DNA from: Trichopria drosophilae
Taxonomy: Eukaryota > Arthropoda > Insecta > Hymenoptera > Diapriidae
Direction: 5' to 3'
Assembly: GCA_030407085.1 (NCBI GenBank)
Contig: CM059587.1
Coordinates: 69,037,001 to 69,101,000 of the forward strand
Length of the DNA: 64,000 bases
A model generated the notes under the pieces. It was not told where the DNA came from. It ran no database searches and saw only the letters and a list, made by a program, of their open reading frames with translations. The translations under genes were made by a program, and so were the position numbers. Each line of letters opens with the position of its first letter. Position 1 is the stretch's first letter. Positions 56,991 to 64,000 of this stretch are shown here, in pieces.

Positions 56991-57049
56991 AGCTTCATTA
57001 TCAACCCTTTGAAGCATACATTTTTCTTAACGTTGAATTGACTTGAAAT

Positions 57050-57420
57050 TTACTATTCGGAGGTTTTCGGGATCGCTGATTACGAATCCGGAATCAGATT
57101 TTCAACATTCAAAATGGCGGATCTAATATGGCGGGCAAAAATATGAAAATCCATTTAAATATCCTATATTTTGTTACTTGGGGGGTTTTCAGGACTGCTG
57201 ATTATGAATCCGGTGTCAGATTTTTAAAATTCAAAATGGCAGATTCAATATGGCGGACAAAAATATGAAAATTCATTAAATTGTTGCGTTTTTACATCAT
57301 TATGGCCGCCATTTTGAAACCGCCCTTTTGAATTTCGTAAAACCAATATCGGTATAGTCATCAGCGATATCTAAAACCCTGTTATATCAAATTTCACATG
57401 ATTATCTTAAAAAACAGCGT
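57050..57420. repeat. ATGGCGGA-type repeat units
   Basis: Two units with AAAATGGCGGATCTAATATG and GGACTGCTGATTATGAATCC, related to those at 6.6-6.9 kb, plus a weaker inverse unit at 57,300-57,360. Confidence 0.65.
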
Positions 57421-58920
57421 CAATAATGAATTCTTTCGAAAAAAATCGTGTTTTTTCATGTTTGTTTATTTATAAATCATAAATAATAAACAATAATATC
57501 CTAATAACTATTTTTATACATTCTTCTATCACTATCGTAATAGAAAATAGCAAAAAGACCGAACTAAATGCGTTAACTCGAATTTAAATTTGCGAATATC
57601 AAAGAAATCGGGGGTTACCAACATGCTTCGATGGGGTTAAATAAGAACCATTTAAGTAAAAATATATTCTGTTTTACGCTTCCTGTTGTCCCATCCCTCA
57701 TTTTGACGCAACTAAAATATGACAAATTATAAATATACACTGACCTTCCGTTTTCAGGGGAGCGGCTATAGCGCACTACATGCGCTGTGAAAACAAATAC
57801 TTAAAGTGATCCAATGCATCTTAATGTCAGCCAATGTATAATGCATAAGTCTGCCTGTTACAGAGAGAATCGATGTTTTATCTAATGCGGTACCTGGCGT
57901 AGGTTTTTCTCACAAAAGTGGTTTTCCCTACGCCATTGGGGGTACCTCTCAAAATGAAGCAGGCGTGTTAGGTAAATTACGTAAAAGGCTCTTCAAAATG
58001 GTGACGATCTCGATATAATTATTTGTAATTCGAATAATATAATATCGATGTATAATATGACGTTGTAGTCTATTTAAATGTTGGAGAGTTTGAAAAGTCC
58101 AACTATGATGTGAAAAAGTGACAATCGGGTTTTTCAAAACGTTTCGGAACGCCGCGCCGTCGGGGGAGGAAATTCGCGTCGCGATCGGGTCGTCACCGGT
58201 TGATCGCAATAAACTTGTTATTCGGCCGATCAAATCGCGTGTTTTATTTAAAGCCCTTTCACCAGTCGTTAACACTGCCTTTGTATAAGTGGTCTTATTT
58301 ACATTACATCTTACTTTCAGTCAATTTTTTTAATAAATTCCGTGTTTCAGTTGCATGTCTTATATTTATTTAAACATTTATTTGTACAGTGTCTCTATAC
58401 TAACTAAGACCGAGATATTGTCAATCTTTTGTAAATAAATGATTTTTAATAAAATTTTTGTAAAATAATTTTTTTCTGAAGACAACTTTTAATTGAATTT
58501 ATCACGATATATAAATTATAACATTTTACATGTTTTGAAATATTCTTTTTTGCGCATATTACGTCGATGGCCATACTTATTTTCATCTTATTTTATCTAC
58601 GTAAACTCCAGAAATAATACGAGATAAATTTCTTAAAGTAAAGTTTCGGGTTTTTATGAACTTCAAAGTAGTTTGTGGGAAGGGGAAAAGAAAGTTTTCT
58701 CATTTCATTACTTTCTTGCATCGTTTCAAAGGCGACGACCAAGACTTTTTGCTTGGTACACAACCGTGAGTAAAACGTGTATGTTACGCATAAATGATTG
58801 CACGCTGTCTTAACATACTCAAAAATACAGTTCCCCCTGAAATTAATTATAGTAGTTGCACCGTGCTTCTAATATACTCAGCATAAATAACAATGTCTGT
58901 AAGTTATGTTCATTTCCAAC
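57421..58920. other. Mostly unassigned; one possible coding remnant
   Basis: A minus frame at 57,949-58,275 (108 codons, starting MLTTGERALNKTRDLIGRI) covers a short GC-richer patch (58,140-58,270). It could be an exon or an element's tail; I recognise no domain. The rest is AT-rich. Confidence 0.3.
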
Positions 58921-60164
58921 TTAACCCGTTTCGTCCTGAAATGCCGTTAGTTTTGACTTCTTTTTATCAGGTGCTTTCTTAGAGAAAAAAATCACTCAAC
59001 CGTTTTGATATAACATACCTATTGTATTTTTTCTCGAACGTTCTAAATACGGTTTCAGATTGACCATATCTGCCGCCATTTTTTTACTATGGCGGTTTAA
59101 ACATAAAAAAAATTGTGAATTTTGAAAAAATTTCTTCAAATAATCGTATTTTTGAACAGGAAACCGTGTTCGGAACAAGCTAAGTCTCTGTATCTGGCGG
59201 AGTAATTAGTTACACTAAAAGATAGTATGGTTATTAATTCTCCATTCGAAATGACGGCTTCAAAATGGCGGTTCTCAGTCAAAATTTTCTTGAAAAATTT
59301 CTGGACGATATAACTCAGAATCGACGAGCTTTTTAAAAAAAATGTTGAGAATGAAGAGTTCTTAGAATTCATTGAGAAATATAGTGGAATTTTTTCAGAT
59401 TTTTTAAATGAAGTTTTAAGAAATTTTTTTAAAAACTTTTTTCAAAATTGTAATTTATTTACGAAAAATTCTGAACAAAATTTTGTGCATTCTCTGATGA
59501 ATTCTAAGAGTTTTTTGTTGTTTGCAATTCTTTCAAAAAGTTGCTAGTTTTCGAGGAAATGAATTTCAAATATTATATAGTTTAAGATTTTTCTTTCTCG
59601 AAAACTATCAACTTTTGGGAAAAAATGCATAGAATAAAAAACTCTTAGAATTCATCAGAGAATGCACTAAATTTTGTTCAGAATTTTTCTAAACAAAAAT
59701 TACAATTTTGAGAAGAATTTTGAAAAAAAATTTTCAAAAATTCATTTAAAAAATCTGAAAAAAATCCACTATATTTCTTGGCAAATTCCAAGAATTTTTG
59801 TTCTTAGCATTTTTTAAAACAAGCTCATAATTGTTCAGTAAGAGCGTCCAGACATTTTTCAACAAAATTTTGACTGAGAACCGCCATTTTGAAACCGCCA
59901 TTTTGAAGCTTGATTCGAACACGGTTTCCTGTTAAAAAATACGATTATTTGAACAAATTTTGTCAAAATTCACAATTTTTTTATGTTTAAACCGCCATAG
60001 TAAAAAAATGGCGGCAGATATGGTCAATCTAAAACTGGATTTAGAAAGTTCGAGAAAAAATACAATAGGTGTGGTTATATCAAAACGATAGTTACCTTCT
60101 CCATGAGAAAGCACCTGATGAAAAGAAGTCAAAATTTAGGGCATTTCAGGACGAAACGGGTTAA
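58921..60164. mobile_element. TTAA-flanked foldback MITE
   Basis: The borders TTAACCCGTTTCGTCCTGAA (58,921) and its inverse (ends 60,164) mark a 1.24-kb element at a piggyBac-type TTAA. The arms pair along almost the whole length to a centre near 59,540 (for example GCCGCCATTTTTTTACTATG at 59,071 with its inverse near 60,000, and AGAATTCAT near 59,370 and 59,505 with inverse segments near 59,645 and 59,785). No transposase is encoded. Confidence 0.87.
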
Positions 60165-60697
60165 GCAAAAGGTAGTTAACAATTAAACACTCTGAGAAAA
60201 CAGGTTATACTCAGAAGTAGAATTACAAATCTCTTAGTATATTATACTTATGTTAGTTATGTCCTGCAAAATTCTTTCATTTGGTTCAACGACTTTCTAA
60301 TACCTATCTTCATTAGATTATATTATAACTTTATAAAATCTACGTAATAGGGATATAATGCATCCAGTACGGAACAGATGCAGAGTTAAATTACTTGTGT
60401 TAAGGGTGTTCTCTCCAAAAGTCGGAAGTCAGATTTGACTGTGGCGGCACCTACAAGTTTTAAGTGCACTGATTGGAATGACCTCTGCTGACGATATTAC
60501 GATGTTCGCTCGTCAGTATCGTATCAAAAATTTTCTCGAGGGGTTCTTATAGCGGGGCACCAAAATTTTGTTTGCATGTGTATGCATACACATGTATAGG
60601 AGCGACGATATTCATACATGTCAGTCGGGGAATGCCGAAGGTGGCCGAGATCGCCAAGAGTCCACCCGAATTTCGGTGCTATAGCATATATATATAT
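60165..60697. other. No gene recognised
   Basis: Unique-looking sequence with a short TA run directly before the next element. Confidence 0.4.
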
Positions 60698-61572
60698 TGT
60701 AACGTGGGACGTTTTTAGTTCTAACAAAAATTAGTTTTCCCAGAGTTTCATCTTTCTCTAGCTTGCACAGCTGTTACTAATAAAATTAAAAAAAAGGAAA
60801 TGTACTATTTTCCAACATTCGACAACCAGAAGATAAGCTTCTTGCAACATGTGGCCAAGAGATACATGTCGAGCATCATCGTAGTAGAAATGCCGCGAAC
60901 CCTCTCGAGTTTCGTGTAAATTTATGATTGTTCGTAGATCAGTTTTCGATCACACGATCCGCCGTAGCCAACGGCCGGAGCATTATCCCATAATAAACTT
61001 AAAAATATCTTATACCGCTAGAACACTTCCTGTTGTCGAACACATGTGGAAAACTAAAAAGACTAAATAATTTTTGTCCCGAATGACGTCACGTCCTCTT
61101 AGTAATACCAACAATTACCATTGCAACTATTATAATCAATTAACCATTAATTATAGAAGCGTTACTAATAAAATTCATCGTCAGCGTACAATTAGATTTA
61201 TGTCAATAAGTTTAGAAGTATATCTTATTCAATTTAATACCTTTTTAACGGTATTAATTATGATTATAAGTAATAAGTAATCGGAGTATGCGCGATGCAT
61301 ATATCATCAATTGCTTATATGTAATCCACGTAATATTATTATTGTATGTTAACTACTAATTATTATTATTGCGTTTAGATATAAGTTTATAATATTATAT
61401 TGTAAGGGAAGATAGTATACATCATATCCACTTTTCCCCACTTTTCCGGGCATAAGCCCTGCCTTTTTCTCTATCGTCCAATCTTGATATAGACAATTTT
61501 TTGACTCTCATCTCATGAGCATAGAGAAGTCCTAGAGCTCTAACCGAGGTGACGATTTAGGAAAACCTATTT

Positions 61573-61680
61573 TCAAAAGTCAGTTCAAAAGTTTCAGTTA
61601 AAAGGTTTAGTTCAAAAGTTTCAGTTAAAAGGTTCAGTTCAAAAGTTTCAGTTAAAAGGTTTAGTTAAAAAGTTTACTTA
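61573..61680. repeat. 27-bp tandem repeat, about 3.5 units
   Basis: Units share TTCAAAAGTTTCAGTTAAAA followed by GGTT(T/C)AG. Confidence 0.85.
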
Positions 61681-61920
61681 AAAAGTTTAGTCCGAAAGTC
61701 GACAGTCTGAGAGTCGACAGTTTGAAGTTAATTTGAAGAGTCGCAGCTAATGTTGGACCCAAATAATCTCCGACTAGTAAGCAATTTGTAAGTTTCGTTT
61801 TATTTTAATCTTTTTCTTATAATTATACAATTTTGTTTACCATTTTTTGATTTCCAGGATAATTCCTTTTTCCTTTTCCTCTTTTCCTTATTCCATAGAA
61901 CAATCCAAATTAATTTAAAA

Positions 61921-62361
61921 ACTTGAGGTTGGATGCTTCTAGTTAAGGTACCAACTTCGAGTATTAAATTAATTATTTAATCAAAATTCTTCCATCTAAA
62001 TTCAAAGGCTTGAGGTTGGACGCTTCGTCGTCAAGGTACCAACCTCGAGGTATTGAATTAAAGACTTGTTCGATTCTTAATTTTGTTGTCTTGTTAAAGA
62101 CTTTTTCGATTCTTAATTTTGTTGTCTTGTTAAAGACTTTTTCGATTCTTAATTTTGTTGTCTTGTTAAAGACTTGTTCGATTCATTCGATTTTTTAAAA
62201 CCAATCCTATTTCAAAGGCTTGAGGTTGGACGCTTCGTCGTCAAGGTACCAACCTCGAGGTATTGAAACAAAAGGGATTTTCTTTTCTTATTCCTTTTTT
62301 TTTGATTAGAAACAAATACTTGAAGTTGGATGCTTCCTCGTTAAGGTACCAACTTTAAAGT
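61921..62361. promoter_or_regulatory. Hairpin series, conserved loop with variable stems (3)
   Basis: Four hairpins: ACTTGAGGTTGG/CCAACTTCGAGT (61,921-61,962), CTTGAGGTTGG/CCAACCTCGAG (62,009-62,049 and 62,219-62,259), and ACTTGAAGTTGG/CCAACTTTAAAGT (62,318-62,361, one bulge). Loops share A(C/T)GCTTC...AAGGTA. Paired changes G-T, G-C and A-T occur at the same stem position. Confidence 0.72.
62061..62180. repeat. 36-bp tandem repeat, about 3.3 units
   Basis: The unit starts AAGACTTxTTCGATTCTTAA; its multiple-of-three length leaves a repetitive open frame that is not a gene. It lies between hairpins two and three. Confidence 0.9.
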
Positions 62362-62629
62362 ATCAATCTAACCACGTTTTTCTTTTGTTAATTAATTGAA
62401 CCCTAAATCAATTATTCCCTAGTATCCTTTCCAAAAATCATACTATCTTCCAATATTTTGTAATGTACCTAAAATATAAATTATAATAATGTTAATAATA
62501 ATTGTATATTTTATTTCACCATTTCTCCACCATCCCGGTCGTCCCAAGGTAAGAGGGACGAATTATAAATTTTAAAAACTTCTTTCTCTTATTATTTGTA
62601 CTCCGTTGTGTTCGACGCTGGACGTAACA

Positions 62630-63650
62630 ATATATGGGGCATTCCACGCCAACTCACCCAATTTTAAAATCGACCATCACTAATTTTGTTCGTAATTTTT
62701 TTATAGATGCATTTCGGTAAAACAAGACTGGACAAATTTTTTTAGATTTTTAAAATCACTCGTTAACGTGTGAGAATTTTTCAAAATTTTGAAATTTTAG
62801 AAAATTGAAAATTTTTAAATTTCCACAATTCGGTTGCTACTTATCGTACAGTAACGAATAAAAATCGGAATTGTTCGTCTTGAAATGTACTTTTCTATGG
62901 GTATAATGAAAATTTAACTGGAATTTATTGACATGTGTATTTTTACGTGTTAAGTAAAAAATTCAAAATTTTTCCAAAATGGACATTTTTAATTTTTTTG
63001 AATTAAATTCACAAAAAAACTACTGAAAATAACGAACAATTTGCGGGGTCGTACAAGATGGCAAGTTGTTTCGTTAATTTTTTACAGATTTTTACATTCT
63101 TTTAAACAATTTAAATTTTTGCTAAAATCTCGAGATTTAGTTTATTGAATTCACAATTCACTGTTTTTCACTTTTTTTGTGTGTTTTTGATTTTCCGTGA
63201 TTCAATGCATACATTGAAAAAATTAGAAGTTTTTAAATTGATTATGCAAATTTCGTTAATATTATTTGATACAGCTCTTTCCTTTTGTTTTAAATAAATC
63301 TGTGTGTCAAGGGTTTAAGAATTATACATGTTTCTTTTTCGAACTCAAGGCTCTTACTTGTCAGGTGAACATGTCGCTTATATCCATGTCGCATACAAAA
63401 TCATTGGCATAAGCATTAAGGAATTTGTCATTACAATTATTGGCTGATGTAAATTTTGCCTTCCGAATTTCTAGTATTATAATGACATTATATTTTCTCC
63501 GTACATTTTTCTCTGTATCATACTTTTATGTGTATCTTGTTTTTACGCAAAAGCTCTTAAATATATTGGGGCATCTTTTCACGATTACCGCTAGGTGTCG
63601 AATTACTAGCAATTAAAGCGTTCCCCAATTACATTAATATAGCCATCATC
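62630..63650. other. No gene recognised; possible transposon end
   Basis: Begins ATATATGGGGCATTCCACGC, which has the look of a transposon terminus, but no inverse partner was found in the window. The rest is AT-rich, low-complexity sequence. Confidence 0.35.
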
Positions 63651-63699
63651 CGTGCAGGTTCTACATTACAGTCAAAATTCATTTCCCTGTTTTTTTTTC

Positions 63700-64000
63700 C
63701 CTATAAGAGTCATGTCCTTATATCATACATTCAGTGACAGATGTGTAAATCCTTTTCAAAAACCAAAACATGTTAAAAAAACTAATTTGAGACATTTATC
63801 GGCTGCGCAAATGTTACTATTTCCTGAATTGCCGTAAAATGTAAAAATTTGTAGTACATGTAGAAATGAGATTCAGACTTACAGAAATCTGAAAATGAAG
63901 TCACAAATATAGCGGGAAATACATATGAAGAAGTAGATCATGAAACACACAAAGTAATAGAAGAAATAGATCCTGAAATAGAGGAAACAACTCAAAAAGA
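63700..64000 (+). pseudogene. Degenerate transposon-type protein, N-terminal part
   Basis: The frame reads RCVNPFQKPKHVKKTNLRHL and FPELP, a TAA, then NVKICSTCRNEIQTYRN, another stop, and a Glu-rich stretch to the window edge. The order Cys-Pro-Phe box, Leu-rich helix, Cys-x2-Cys-Arg resembles N-terminal zinc-binding segments of insect transposon proteins, but I cannot name the family. It continues beyond the window. Confidence 0.35.

Larger units (their letters stand above)
60698..62629. mobile_element. Probable solo LTR with repeat-rich leader
   Basis: Starts TGTAACGTGGGACG after ...ATAT and ends GGACGTAACA before ATATAT, so TG...CA borders with an ATAT duplication are possible, though the AT-rich flanks make the duplication weak. 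The interior has three kinds of repeat: 27-bp units with TTCAAAAGTTTCAGTTAAAA (about 61,573-61,680), 36-bp units with TTCGATTCTTAATTTTGTTG (about 62,061-62,180), and four covarying hairpins (61,921-62,361). No gag-pol is present. Confidence 0.5.

Overview
This window looks like a repeat-filled stretch of an insect nuclear genome. It is AT-rich, no intact host gene was recognised, and almost every coding signal belongs to a eukaryotic transposable element: BEL/Pao, APE-type and RLE-type LINEs, Penelope-like, mariner, hAT-like and TTAA-flanked elements. The retroelement primer site matches the 3' end of insect tRNA-Tyr as I remember it. Hymenoptera is plausible, but this is an impression and not proven here.

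Left flank (1-22.8 kb). The window opens with an inverted 5' fragment of an RLE-type LINE and a tRNA-derived SINE. A dead Jockey/CR1-like LINE is then scattered in at least four collinear pieces (about 1456-2590, 6128-6350, 7700-8210, 11577-12110). Between the pieces lie MITEs, including a 780-bp foldback at a TA site and a 1.35-kb piggyBac-like element at TTAA, and a family of palindromes (GTGCGTAAAA...TTTTACGCAC). A second RT remnant, a mariner fragment (17.3-17.7 kb), microsatellites and about 5 kb of sequence with no recognised gene follow.

Nested core (22.9-56 kb). This reads as a stack of insertions, several with target-site duplications (TSDs) that can be read directly. The outermost element has inverted arms (22.9-24.0 and 53.6-56.0 kb) around a minus-strand transposase-like gene whose N-terminal half is at 47.5-48.4 kb and C-terminal half at 24.3-25.3 kb. 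The halves are split by a hAT-like element (25,275-47,498; TSD ATGGACAT/ATGGACAA). That element's own minus-strand transposase gene (35.2 to 26.1 kb) is split by a complete BEL/Pao retrotransposon (27,814-34,665; 440-bp LTRs; TSD TAAAC). The hAT-like element also holds a 9.8-kb foldback element (36,984-46,753) with about 1-kb inverted arms. One arm carries a Penelope-like element (TSD ATTAAAAAAGCAT); the same arm's inner end carries a near full-length two-ORF LINE (TSD ATTGAAAAT). The foldback's centre holds an LTR-like GC island. The outer element's right side also took an RLE-type LINE (50.1-53.5 kb) and a 642-bp LINE 3' fragment (TSD TACAGGGTAAGTAAAT).

Right flank (56-64 kb). It holds a second Penelope-like remnant, ATGGCGGA-type repeats, a 1.24-kb TTAA-flanked foldback MITE, a probable 1.9-kb solo LTR and the start of another degenerate transposon-like reading frame.

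The least expected signal is in the three LTR-like regions (35.3-36.1, 44.6-45.2 and 60.7-62.6 kb). Each carries its own series of short hairpins whose loop is conserved while the stems differ but stay complementary, which is the signature of selection on structure.
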